DNA of 64,000 bases from assembly GCA_044841755.1 (NCBI GenBank), contig JAXOFM010000002.1, positions 434,001-498,000 of the forward strand, written 5' to 3'. A model generated the notes under the pieces. That model saw only the letters and a program-made list of their open reading frames with translations, made no database searches and was not told the DNA's origin. This stretch comes from CAZAPO01 sp044841755 (GTDB taxonomy: Bacteria > Bacteroidota > Bacteroidia > Flavobacteriales > Flavobacteriaceae). Shown here one piece after another: positions 1 through 8,132 of the stretch. The translations under genes and the position numbers were made by a program. The stretch's first letter is position 1, and the number at the start of each line of letters is the position of its first letter.

Positions 1-564
1 CGCAACAAATCTTAATTTTTCATTAATCGCTTTGGTTATAAATTCCCTTTTAAGATACGTTTCTTCAACGCCAGTGCTATCGACATAGCTATTAATTAGA
101 TTAATTTTTATTAGGTCGTTACTCATTTGATTACCTATGATTTGGGATTCCTTTAGCGGCGTATTAACCTCTTTTTTAATTAATGAAATTTTGGAATTAT
201 TGTTTGCAATTAAAAAGAGATGGTTTTCTTCCATTCCACCAATTATTAATGAAGCGGCAGGAGCTCCCTTTTTTGAAATATGTAGTCGATAAAGTTTGTT
301 TTCAGGTGGAAGAAAAGAAGTGTCGAACTCAAAATTACCATCTTCGTCTAAATCAGCAATGGAAACAATCATTGAATTAGACATCGTATACATCTTATCA
401 AATGAAGGAATAAGAGATAAGTAAACTTTATTGTCCCATATAGAATTTAGTTTAAGTGTGCCTTTAATTTTTGAATCCTCAAGATTATTTTGAGCCAACC
501 CAAAAAAGCTTGAGAAACAAATTGTTATGATAACTAGTACTTTATTAATGCTGGTTATTGTCAT
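1..564 (-). CDS. secreted protein of unknown function, C-terminus outside window
   Basis: The reading frame is open from an ATG at 564 down to base 1 with no stop, so the gene runs off the left edge; 188 residues are visible. It begins with a signal peptide (residues 1 to about 24, ending near GLAQ) and should be exported. The following 100 residues look like a beta-rich domain (a segment reading KIKGTLKL, then VYLSLIPSFDKMY) reminiscent of the DUF4369-type N-terminal domain found in front of thioredoxin-like domains of Bacteroidota. That assignment is a guess because the C-terminal half is missing. The start lies 5 bases after the stop of the upstream gene (570-1004), so the two form an operon. 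Confidence 0.7.
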   Translation of the reverse strand, partial: MTITSINKVLVIITICFSSFFGLAQNNLEDSKIKGTLKLNSIWDNKVYLSLIPSFDKMYTMSNSMIVSIADLDEDGNFEFDTSFLPPENKLYRLHISKKGAPAASLIIGGMEENHLFLIANNNSKISLIKKEVNTPLKESQIIGNQMSNDLIKINLINSYVDSTGVEETYLKREFITKAINEKLRFVA

Positions 565-569
565 AAAGG

Positions 570-1004
570 TTATCTCATAAATTGAGAAGAATTGATTTCA
601 ACTCGACCAGTTGCATTCTTTGGGACAAACTTAATAACCCAAACACCTTTTTCAGGTTGATTAATATCTTTGTTTATTTCTCCAGAAACACCTTGTTGTA
701 ACATACTAAAAAGTGATCCGTCGTCCTCAGTTTCATCCGCCCCCTCAACTGAAAACTCGCCGTGTTCCTCTCCTGAAGGACTAAAAATTAATATGCTGAC
801 ATCTCCTTTTCTTACATTACACAAAATATTAAGTCTAAGACCTTCAGTATTTTTAGCTATTTTTAGTTCTACTTGTTGGATTTTTGAAGATTCTTTAAAA
901 CCTAGATTTCTTTTCGTCGTAAACTCTGTTTTATTTTGAGCTGTAATAGGTAGGCAAAAAAATAGCACTAATGCTATAGGTAAAATTGACTTTAAAATTT
1001 TCAT
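570..1004 (-). CDS. small secreted protein of unknown function
   Basis: This is a 144-residue protein with a clear signal peptide (MKILKSILPIALVLFFCLPITAQ). The mature part is about 120 residues, polar, with an acidic stretch (ADETEDDGS) around residue 90 and a beta-rich pattern ending in VWVIKFVPKNATGRVEI. I do not recognise a named domain. It is the first gene of a two-gene unit with the secreted protein at 1-564, and a good Bacteroidota promoter lies just upstream (1031-1061). The tight pairing suggests the two act together in the periplasm or at the outer membrane; the role is unknown. Confidence 0.8.
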   Translation of the reverse strand: MKILKSILPIALVLFFCLPITAQNKTEFTTKRNLGFKESSKIQQVELKIAKNTEGLRLNILCNVRKGDVSILIFSPSGEEHGEFSVEGADETEDDGSLFSMLQQGVSGEINKDINQPEKGVWVIKFVPKNATGRVEINSSQFMR

Positions 1005-1030
1005 AATAATTCATTTTAAGATTAATACTG

Positions 1031-1061
1031 CAAAATTAAATGCGATCTTTAATAAACTAAA
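1031..1061 (-). promoter_or_regulatory. predicted Bacteroidota sigma-70 promoter for the gene at 570-1004
   Basis: On the minus strand a -33 element TTTA (1061-1058) is followed by 19 bases and a perfect -7 element TAATTTTG (1038-1031), matching the consensus TTTG-N19-TAnnTTTG. The start codon lies about 27 bases further on. Confidence 0.5.
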
Positions 1062-1129
1062 AAATAAAGGGGTTGAAAAAAGAGCTAAAAAAGGTCTAAT
1101 TATGGTTGTAACCTTTAGTCAACATGATT

Positions 1130-2896
1130 TTAGCGATAGATCTTTTCAATTAGATCTTTATATTTTTCTTTAATAACCTTACGCTTCATTTTCATAGTGG
1201 GAGTGAGGTGACCATCATCAATGGTCCATAATTCTGGAGTCAGTTCAAACTTTTTTACCTGTTCCCACTTACCAAAGTTTTTGTTTGCATCATCAATTTC
1301 TCGCTGAATTCTTTTAAGGATAATTTCTGAAGAACAAATGGATTTATATTCCTTATTGATATCGTGCTCTTTTCGTTCGATCCAATCAGTGATGAACTCG
1401 TAATTAGGTTGAATAATAGCTGCAGGCATTTTTTCCCCTTCGCCAATGACCATCACTTGCTCGATAAAGCGTGATTGCTTGAGCCTATTTTCTAATAGTG
1501 ATGGAACTACATACTTACCTCCAGAAGTTTTGAACATATCCTTTTTTCTATCGGTAATTCTCAGGAATCCATCATTATCTATTTCACCAATATCTCCAGT
1601 ATGGAAATAATCATCTGTCATCACTTCAGCAGTACGCTCTGGATCTTTATAATATCCTTGCATCACGTTAGGGCCTTTCACCAAGATTTCACCATCCTCA
1701 GCTATCTTAACTTCAACATTATCAATGATTCGTCCTACGGTTCCAATCCTAAAACCGCCATTACGTTGATCATTAACCGAGACAACAGGAGAGGTTTCGG
1801 TAAGCCCGTATCCTTCCATGATAGGCATTCCAGCAGCAGCAAATACTCTTGCAAGTCTAGATTGCAAAGGAGCACTACCGGAGACCATAAGCTCGAGATT
1901 CCCGCCTAATCCAGCTTGCCACTTGCTAAAGATTAATTTTCTAGCCAGAGCTAGTTTCTTCTCGTATAACCATCCGTTTGCACCATAAGGTTCGTACTTA
2001 AGACCAACTTCAACAGCCCAATAAAACAGTTTCTTTTTAATTCCAGAAAGGTCTTCACCTTTTGCGTATATTTTATCATAAACTTTTTCATAAAGCCTCG
2101 GGACAGCGGTCATTACATGGGGCTTCACTTCCTTCAAGTTATCACTAATCATTTCAATAGATTCTGCAAAATGAATACTCACGCCACAATATTGGTATAG
2201 GTATAAAATCATTCGCTCAAAAACGTGACAAACAGGCAAGAAACTTAATGAAACAGATTTTCCAGGATCAAAAGGTACCCTCTTCTCGCTGTCAATAACA
2301 TTACTTACTAAGTTGTTATGTGATAACATTACTCCTTTAGGCTTTCCCGTCGTTCCTGAAGTGTAGATAAGCGTAGCAAGATCGTTTGGACTTACATTGT
2401 TTTTTCTGTCTTCAACAACATCTTGATTTGATGTATCATCTCCAAGCTCCAAAACTTCCTTCCAGTTTTTAAACCCATTAACATCGTCAAAGGTATATAT
2501 CTCCTGAACAGAGGTTTCTCCTTGAATAGACTTTATTTTTTCAGCCAATTCCACATCAGAAACAAAGCAATGAGTTGATTCTGAGTGATTTAAAATGTAT
2601 TTAAAATCTTCTGTACTAATTGTTGGGTAAATAGGAACATTTTGAGCGCCAACTTGAAGAATTCCTATATCAATTACATTCCACTCCGTTCTATTGGTTG
2701 TAGAAATAACGGCAATTTTATCATTTGGTTTTACACCTAAACGAATAAGCCCACGACTTATAGCATTTGCCTTATTGACATATTCCTTTGAAGAGATCGA
2801 AACCCATTCACCATTATATTTTGAAGTTAAAGCTTTATCTAAATTATACTTTTCTAGCTGATAATAAGGGAAATCGAAAACTTTGGTAATGCTCAT
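1130..2896 (-). CDS. long-chain acyl-CoA synthetase (AMP-forming)
   Basis: This 588-residue member of the ANL adenylating superfamily is expected to activate long-chain fatty acids to acyl-CoA via an acyl-adenylate, feeding beta-oxidation or lipid remodelling. The phosphate-binding loop YTSGTTGKPKG is at residues 178-188, the A5 motif GYGLTETSP lies in the middle, and the C-terminal hinge and lid show DYFHTGDIG, GFLRITDRKKD and FKTSGGKYV, with the catalytic lysine expected in the final segment. Length and motifs fit the FadD15-like subgroup found in Bacteroidota and Actinobacteria. It is a single gene with its own predicted promoter (2924-2954). The exact chain-length preference cannot be read from the sequence. 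Confidence 0.93.
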   Translation of the reverse strand: MSITKVFDFPYYQLEKYNLDKALTSKYNGEWVSISSKEYVNKANAISRGLIRLGVKPNDKIAVISTTNRTEWNVIDIGILQVGAQNVPIYPTISTEDFKYILNHSESTHCFVSDVELAEKIKSIQGETSVQEIYTFDDVNGFKNWKEVLELGDDTSNQDVVEDRKNNVSPNDLATLIYTSGTTGKPKGVMLSHNNLVSNVIDSEKRVPFDPGKSVSLSFLPVCHVFERMILYLYQYCGVSIHFAESIEMISDNLKEVKPHVMTAVPRLYEKVYDKIYAKGEDLSGIKKKLFYWAVEVGLKYEPYGANGWLYEKKLALARKLIFSKWQAGLGGNLELMVSGSAPLQSRLARVFAAAGMPIMEGYGLTETSPVVSVNDQRNGGFRIGTVGRIIDNVEVKIAEDGEILVKGPNVMQGYYKDPERTAEVMTDDYFHTGDIGEIDNDGFLRITDRKKDMFKTSGGKYVVPSLLENRLKQSRFIEQVMVIGEGEKMPAAIIQPNYEFITDWIERKEHDINKEYKSICSSEIILKRIQREIDDANKNFGKWEQVKKFELTPELWTIDDGHLTPTMKMKRKVIKEKYKDLIEKIYR

Positions 2897-2923
2897 GAAA
2901 TTATTTTCTAATAAGTGATTTTG

Positions 2924-2954
2924 GGAAATTATGAAAATAGAAAGGAATTACAAA
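2924..2954 (-). promoter_or_regulatory. predicted promoter of the acyl-CoA ligase gene
   Basis: On the minus strand TTTG (2954-2951) is followed by exactly 19 bases and TAATTTCC (2931-2924), a partial match to the -7 consensus TAnnTTTG. The ATG follows 27 bases later. Confidence 0.4.
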
Positions 2955-3182
2955 TAGGATGAGCAAAAAACTTATAAACTAGAAAAAATAACTTTCTCTA
3001 GAATAGATTTTAAGATTAGAAATAAACAAAAATATTGCTGATTTTTTTCACTTTTTTATATCACTTATCTCTTCTGATAATTTTTTTAAAAAAGTTTATT
3101 TTTTTGAGCTCTTCAAAACCCTCTTTAATCAAACGTTTGAGTTAGTGCATCCCTTGTTATTGTTGATATTTAAAGATGAATA

Positions 3183-3226
3183 ATGATTTTTATCATATTC
3201 TGAAATTGGGTTTGAATTTACCTTTG
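3183..3226 (+). promoter_or_regulatory. FNR-like site and promoter of pflB
   Basis: ATGAT-TTTT-ATCAT (3183-3196) is a perfect inverted repeat that keeps the core TGAT-N4-ATCA of the FNR consensus TTGAT-N4-ATCAA. A perfect -7 element TACCTTTG lies at 3219-3226. There is no TTTG at the matching -33 position, as expected for a promoter that needs an activator. With transcription starting about 5 bases after the -7 element, the repeat is centred near -42, the class II position at which FNR/CRP proteins contact RNA polymerase. The gene downstream is a strictly anaerobic enzyme, which fits. Confidence 0.6.
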
Positions 3227-3271
3227 TAAAAGCAAAATATTGTTTAAAAAATAGAATCTAACGGTATAAAA

Positions 3272-5497
3272 ATGGAAGTAAAAGAATTAACTACTGGAGC
3301 TTGGATAAAATCTATAAATGTTAGAGATTTTGTGCTTAATAATGTTACCTCATATTATGGGAATCATAGCTTCTTAACTGGAATTAGCCCAAGAACAAAG
3401 CGGTTGTGGGAGATTTGTAAAGAAGCAATGACTGATGAACGAAAAAATAATGGTGTTCGTGCAATCGATACTGAAACCATTTCAACAATTGCAGCTTTCA
3501 ATGCTGGTTATATTGATAAAGAAAATGAAGTTATTGTTGGTTTACAAACAGATGAGCTTTTAAAAAGAACAATGAAACCCTTTGGTGGATTTAAAGTTGT
3601 TCAGAAAGCATTATCAGAACATGGTTTAAAGCCAAGTGATACACTTACAGAATTATTTTCTAAGTATGTAAAAACACATAATGATGGTGTTTTTGATACT
3701 TACAATGCGGAAATAAAGAAATATCGTTCTCTTGGATTTTTAACAGGTTTACCAGACAACTATGCAAGAGGTAGAATTATTGGTGATTATCGTCGTATTG
3801 CTTTGTATGGTATAGACAGATTGATTGCTGAGAAGCAGAAAGATCTTGCTAATATTGGAGGACTAATGTCTGATGCTGTAATCAGGTTACGTGAAGAGAT
3901 CTCATCTCAAATAAAAGCATTAAGAGAGATACTTGAATTGGGAGAAAAGTACGAACTTGATCTTTCTCGTCCAGCGGAAAATGCAAGGGAAGCAGTACAG
4001 TGGACTTATATGGCTTATCTAGCGGCTGTAAAAGAGCAGGATGGAGCAGCAATGTCATTAGGTAATGTTTCTACTTTCTTGGATATCTATATTGAAAATG
4101 ATCTTCAAGAAGGATTAATTACCGAAGAAGAAGCTCAGGAATATATTGACCAGTTTGTGATGAAGTTAAGAATGATTCGTCACTTAAGAATGGGAGCTTA
4201 TGATGAAATATTTGCTGGAGACCCAACTTGGGTAACTGAAGCAATAGGAGGAATGTTTGAAGATGGAAGAACGAAAGTGACAAAAACTTCATTTAGATTC
4301 TTACATACCTTATACAACTTAGGACCTTCTCCTGAACCAAATATTACAATTCTTTGGTCTGAGAATTTACCAGAAAACTTTAAGAAATATTGTGCCAAAG
4401 TAGCCATAGATACTTCTTCTATACAGTTTGAGAATGATGAGTTAATGCGCCTTACAAGAGGTTCTGATGATTATGGTATTGCTTGTTGTGTTTCATATCA
4501 AGAATTAGGAAAATCAATCCAGTTCTTTGGAGCTCGTACCAACTTAGCAAAAACGTTATTGTTAGCTATTAATGGTGGTCGTTGTGAGTACACAGGTGAA
4601 GTAGTTGTAGAAGGAATTCCTGAGTATATTGGAGAATACCTAGACTTAGATGTTGTGATGCAAAACTTTAAGGTTGCAATGAAAGAAGTAGCTCGAGTTT
4701 ATAATGATGCGATGAATATTATTCATTATATGCACGATAAGTACTATTATGAAAAAGCTCAAATGGCATTAATAGATACTAATCCACAAATTGATATAGC
4801 ATATGGTATTGCAGGATTATCAATTGTTGCCGATTCGTTGTCTGCTATTAAATATGCTAAGGTAAAACCTATAAGAAATGAAGAAGGGTTGACAGTAGAT
4901 TTCGAAATTGAAGGTGAGTTTCCTAAGTATGGAAATGATGATGATAGAGTAGACTTGTTTGCTGCCCAAGCAGTAGCAGATTTCAACTACGAGTTAGAGC
5001 AATTACCAGTTTATAAAAATGCAAACCCAACTATGTCTGTACTTACCATAACATCAAATGTGGTTTATGGTAAGAAAACTGGAGCAACTCCTGATGGAAG
5101 AAAAGAAGGAATACCTTTTGCACCTGGAGCTAACCCAATGCATGGACGTGATTCTCACGGAGCAATCGCATCATTAAACTCAGTTGCAAAGATTGACTAT
5201 AAAAGTGCGCAAGATGGTATCTCAAATACCTTCTCTATTGTGCCTAAATCTTTAGGAGCAGATGAGGAAAGTCGAATCAATAATTTGACTGCAACTTTAG
5301 ATGGGTACTTTGATAGAGGTGCGCAACACTTAAACGTAAATGTTCTGAACAAGGAGACCTTACTTGATGCTATGGAGCATCCAGAAGATCATCCACAATT
5401 AACCATACGAGTTTCTGGATATGCAGTAAACTTCATTCGTTTGACACGAGAACAACAAATGGAAGTAATTACTAGATCATTCCACGAAACAATGTAA
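3272..5497 (+). CDS. pflB: pyruvate formate-lyase (formate C-acetyltransferase)
   Basis: This cytosolic glycyl-radical enzyme converts pyruvate and CoA to acetyl-CoA and formate under anoxia. At 741 residues it is close to the E. coli enzyme (760). The catalytic cysteine pair is seen in GIACCVSYQE (Cys405 and Cys406), and the radical glycine lies in the C-terminal motif RVSGYAVNF (Gly716), 26 residues from the end. The radical is oxygen-sensitive, so expression should be anaerobic; the FNR-like site upstream agrees. The activase gene pflA follows 90 bases later after a hairpin, and an OFA-family transporter comes next. The close full-length match with both active-site motifs favours PFL over glycerol dehydratase or ketoacid lyase paralogues. 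Confidence 0.97.
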   Translation: MEVKELTTGAWIKSINVRDFVLNNVTSYYGNHSFLTGISPRTKRLWEICKEAMTDERKNNGVRAIDTETISTIAAFNAGYIDKENEVIVGLQTDELLKRTMKPFGGFKVVQKALSEHGLKPSDTLTELFSKYVKTHNDGVFDTYNAEIKKYRSLGFLTGLPDNYARGRIIGDYRRIALYGIDRLIAEKQKDLANIGGLMSDAVIRLREEISSQIKALREILELGEKYELDLSRPAENAREAVQWTYMAYLAAVKEQDGAAMSLGNVSTFLDIYIENDLQEGLITEEEAQEYIDQFVMKLRMIRHLRMGAYDEIFAGDPTWVTEAIGGMFEDGRTKVTKTSFRFLHTLYNLGPSPEPNITILWSENLPENFKKYCAKVAIDTSSIQFENDELMRLTRGSDDYGIACCVSYQELGKSIQFFGARTNLAKTLLLAINGGRCEYTGEVVVEGIPEYIGEYLDLDVVMQNFKVAMKEVARVYNDAMNIIHYMHDKYYYEKAQMALIDTNPQIDIAYGIAGLSIVADSLSAIKYAKVKPIRNEEGLTVDFEIEGEFPKYGNDDDRVDLFAAQAVADFNYELEQLPVYKNANPTMSVLTITSNVVYGKKTGATPDGRKEGIPFAPGANPMHGRDSHGAIASLNSVAKIDYKSAQDGISNTFSIVPKSLGADEESRINNLTATLDGYFDRGAQHLNVNVLNKETLLDAMEHPEDHPQLTIRVSGYAVNFIRLTREQQMEVITRSFHETM

Positions 5498-5514
5498 AAC
5501 AGTTAGATTTAATA

Positions 5515-5546
5515 AACACTCAAGAACCTAAGGGTGCTTGAGTGTT
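5515..5546 (+). terminator. strong hairpin between pflB and pflA, possible attenuator
   Basis: AACACTCAAG (5515-5524) and CTTGAGTGTT (5537-5546) form a perfect 10-bp stem with a 12-base loop. Only a weak T-run follows (GTTAATTT). It could be a partial terminator or an mRNA-stabilising element that keeps pflB transcript well above pflA transcript, as suits an enzyme and its catalytic activase. Confidence 0.55.
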
Positions 5547-5587
5547 GTTAATTTCAAAATCACTTAGTTATCGTTACAGATTCAAAC

Positions 5588-6319
5588 ATATTAAACGTTC
5601 ATTCTATAGAGTCTTTTGGTACTCATGATGGTCCAGGAATAAGAATGGTTATCTTTTTACAAGGCTGTAAGCTTAAATGTAAATACTGTCATAATCCAGA
5701 TACTATTGCTACCAAAGGAGGAGAAGCATTTGAGGTAGAAGATTTAGTGCAGAGAGCAATGCGAATGAAATCCTATTTTGGAAAAGAGGGCGGAGTTACT
5801 GTTTCTGGAGGTGAACCACTTTTACAGTCGAAATCCTTACTTACCTTTTTCAAGAGCTTAAAAGAAGAAGGAATTCATACAAATATTGATACCAACGGAA
5901 GAATTCTTAATCACTTTACCGAAGAACTTTTAAACGAATATACCGATTTGGTAATGCTTGATATTAAGCATATGACTGAAGAGGGATATCAATTTATTAC
6001 AGGATTAAAGAATAAGCAAACCACCTTTAATTTTGCCTCATTTAGAGAAACTTCTGGAAAACCTATGTGGTTAAGATATGTGTTAATTCCTGAGGTAACT
6101 GGAACTTCAAATCTTTTACATGAGCTAGGGGATTACTTTAAAGATTATAAAACAATTGAAAAAATAGAAATACAACCTTATCATAAATTAGGTATTCATA
6201 AATGGGAAGCTTTGGGCTGGCCATATGAATTAAATGATGCTCGTGAGAACACCCAGGAAGAAATTGATGAAGCTGTTTCAATTTTGAAAGAATATTTCAA
6301 AGAAGTAGCTGTCAATTAA
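5588..6319 (+). CDS. pflA: pyruvate formate-lyase activating enzyme (radical SAM)
   Basis: This enzyme uses SAM and a [4Fe-4S] cluster to abstract hydrogen from the radical glycine of PflB. The cluster motif GCKLKCKYCHNP (Cx3Cx2C) is plain, as is VSGGEPLLQ. The first ATG in frame is at 5645, inside the family-conserved N-terminus: the frame upstream still reads VHSIESFGTHDGPGIR, including the DGPGIR segment known to contact the substrate. That open frame begins after a TAA at 5549 and has no ATG, GTG or TTG. Initiation at ATA 5588 (243 residues) or ATC 5570 (249 residues) would give the usual length (E. coli 246). Either a non-canonical start is used or a base is wrong here. The gene lies between pflB and the OFA transporter. 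Confidence 0.88.
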   Translation: MLNVHSIESFGTHDGPGIRMVIFLQGCKLKCKYCHNPDTIATKGGEAFEVEDLVQRAMRMKSYFGKEGGVTVSGGEPLLQSKSLLTFFKSLKEEGIHTNIDTNGRILNHFTEELLNEYTDLVMLDIKHMTEEGYQFITGLKNKQTTFNFASFRETSGKPMWLRYVLIPEVTGTSNLLHELGDYFKDYKTIEKIEIQPYHKLGIHKWEALGWPYELNDARENTQEEIDEAVSILKEYFKEVAVN

Positions 6320-6347
6320 AAGGTTGACAACAGAAGGAAAACAAATT

Positions 6348-7616
6348 ATGAATACAAAAAAACTAAAGAATCGTTGGTTGATTGCTGCTTCGGCAGTAGG
6401 AATCCATATATCTATTGGCTCGGTTTATGCCTATTCGGTAATGACCAATCCAGTTAAAGATATTTTTGATGTAGAGGGAAGTATCATTAAATGGGCATTT
6501 AAGATTGCCATTTTATTACTTGGTTTATCAGCTGCTTTTCTTGGTAGATGGGTAGAAAGAGTTGGACCACGAGTTAGCGGTACCACAGCTGGATTATTTT
6601 ACGGAATAGGAATCTTAGGTTCTGGATTGGCAGTGCAATTAGAATCATTAGTACTTTTCTACTTATGCTATGGAGTTATTGGCGGAATAGGACTCGGATT
6701 AGGATACATCACTCCAGTGAGTACATTGGTAAAGTGGTTCCCAGATAAAAGAGGTTTAGCAACAGGAATGGCTATAATGGGATTTGGTTTTGCTGCTTTG
6801 ATCTTTGGCCCTGTAATGCAAACATTATTTGAAGCAGTTGGTGTATCGTATGCTTTCTATATTCTGGGAGCAATATATATGACATTAATATTATTATCTG
6901 CTCGTTATATTGAAAAGCCACCTGAAGGGTATTTGCCAGAAGGATTTAAGCCTGGTCAAGGAAAAGCAATAAAAGAGGATATTTCAAATATTGATGCTAA
7001 TCAAGCGTTGAGAACACATCGTTTCTACTATATATGGATTATGATGTTTATTAATATTTCCTGTGGTATTGCAATTATTGCTGCAGCAAGTCCAATGATG
7101 CAGGAAAAGCTAAATTATACTCCAATGGAAGCAGCAGCAGTTGTTGGATTGATTGGTGTGTTCAACGGTTTAGGTAGAATATTGTGGTCTGGACTATCAG
7201 ACTTTATGGGAAGAGCGAATACTTATATTCTCTTTTTCGCATTCCAGATATTAGCATTTATGTTCTTACCAAAACTATCAATGGAGCTTGCATTCTTAGT
7301 AGTATTATTTACAGTAATAACTATGTATGGTGGTGGGTTTGCGACATTACCAGCGTTCTTAGGAGACCTTTTCGGAACAAAACAATTAGGTGCTATTCAT
7401 GGTATGGTACTTACAGCTTGGGCACTTGCAGGAGTAGTTGGACCAACAATTTACGATATGGTTAAATCAGCGACAGGATCTCTAGATGTGACTCTTGCCG
7501 TATTTGCAGGAATGTTTGTAGTTGCTTTGATAGTTTCGATCATGATGAAACGTGTGGTGACTAAAGCATATAAAAAGCAAGAAATTAAACGATTTAAATT
7601 AGCGTTGGCTAAATAG
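6348..7616 (+). CDS. OFA-family major facilitator, putative formate/monocarboxylate transporter
   Basis: This 422-residue membrane protein has about 12 hydrophobic segments and the N-terminal signature of the oxalate/formate antiporter family (NRWLIAASAVGIHISIGSVY). The start is set by a good ribosome site AGAAGGA at 6332-6338, nine bases before ATG 6348; an in-frame TTG at 6324 is less likely. It lies 28 bases downstream of pflA, so its gene order predicts transport of a pyruvate formate-lyase substrate or product: formate, pyruvate or another monocarboxylate. Family membership is solid but the substrate is inferred. A strong terminator follows. Confidence 0.85.
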   Translation: MNTKKLKNRWLIAASAVGIHISIGSVYAYSVMTNPVKDIFDVEGSIIKWAFKIAILLLGLSAAFLGRWVERVGPRVSGTTAGLFYGIGILGSGLAVQLESLVLFYLCYGVIGGIGLGLGYITPVSTLVKWFPDKRGLATGMAIMGFGFAALIFGPVMQTLFEAVGVSYAFYILGAIYMTLILLSARYIEKPPEGYLPEGFKPGQGKAIKEDISNIDANQALRTHRFYYIWIMMFINISCGIAIIAAASPMMQEKLNYTPMEAAAVVGLIGVFNGLGRILWSGLSDFMGRANTYILFFAFQILAFMFLPKLSMELAFLVVLFTVITMYGGGFATLPAFLGDLFGTKQLGAIHGMVLTAWALAGVVGPTIYDMVKSATGSLDVTLAVFAGMFVVALIVSIMMKRVVTKAYKKQEIKRFKLALAK

Positions 7617-7621
7617 ATAAT

Positions 7622-7651
7622 AAAAAGAGCTGCAAAATTGCAGCTCTTTTT
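7622..7651. terminator. bidirectional terminator
   Basis: AAAAAGAGCTGC and GCAGCTCTTTTT form a perfect 12-bp stem around AAAATT. It serves both the pfl operon on the plus strand and the acetyltransferase on the minus strand. Confidence 0.9.
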
Positions 7652-7652
7652 A

Positions 7653-8108
7653 TTATCTAGCTATTGAGAATTTTGCTTTTTCAACACCAATGTTTGTCAT
7701 GTATTTTCCTTGATAAACAAATCCAAATTTTTCATACAGTGCTTTTGCAGGTTCATTTTTATAACCTGTTTCTACTTTGATAAGGGGTGAGGTATACGTT
7801 GAAGTAGCAAACTCCAAAAGTTGTCGAGCAATACCTTGTCTAAAATAATTAGGATGAACAACAAGACTACAAATGTAAAGTAGGTCTTGTGTATAGTCTA
7901 TCTCTATTACAGCTACTAGTTCTTTTTCTTTATAGAAACCATAGAACTGTGTTGAGCTGTCCTTTAAATCATTAATTGTTCTGTTTAAAGGAGGGAAACG
8001 ATTAAAAGCTACTTCTAAGAATTGTGCTTCAACTTTATACGATACTTGAAACACAGTATGTAGGGCTTCGGAGGTACTTTGTTGTTTATGGTTTAATAAT
8101 GTTATCAT
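7653..8108 (-). CDS. GNAT-family N-acetyltransferase
   Basis: This 151-residue protein has the acetyl-CoA binding core of GCN5-related acetyltransferases: a beta strand reading LYICSLVVHPNYF, the pyrophosphate loop RQGIARQLLEF around residue 95, then ALYEKFGFVYQGKY near the end, the usual motif B. The acceptor substrate is unknown; members modify proteins, amino sugars or small amines. It begins 24 bases downstream of the purL stop on the same strand and may be co-transcribed with it, with no evident functional link. Confidence 0.85.
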   Translation of the reverse strand: MITLLNHKQQSTSEALHTVFQVSYKVEAQFLEVAFNRFPPLNRTINDLKDSSTQFYGFYKEKELVAVIEIDYTQDLLYICSLVVHPNYFRQGIARQLLEFATSTYTSPLIKVETGYKNEPAKALYEKFGFVYQGKYMTNIGVEKAKFSIAR

Positions 8109-8132
8109 TTAAACAACAGTGTTTAAAAAAAA

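Larger units (their letters stand above)
2897..3271. other. 375-bp divergent regulatory region between the acyl-CoA ligase and pflB
   Basis: This AT-rich gap carries no plausible gene. On the left it holds the ligase promoter. The middle is T-rich. It also has a 12-bp perfect palindrome TCAAACGTTTGA (3129-3140), an FNR-like inverted repeat (3183-3196) and the pflB -7 element (3219-3226). The palindrome has the central CG typical of LacI-family operators, but no LacI-type regulator is in the window, so its role is open. Confidence 0.6.

Noticed and set aside
4198..4407. Minus-strand open frame inside pflB
   Set aside because: It lies within a conserved coding region on the opposite strand, with no promoter or motif support.
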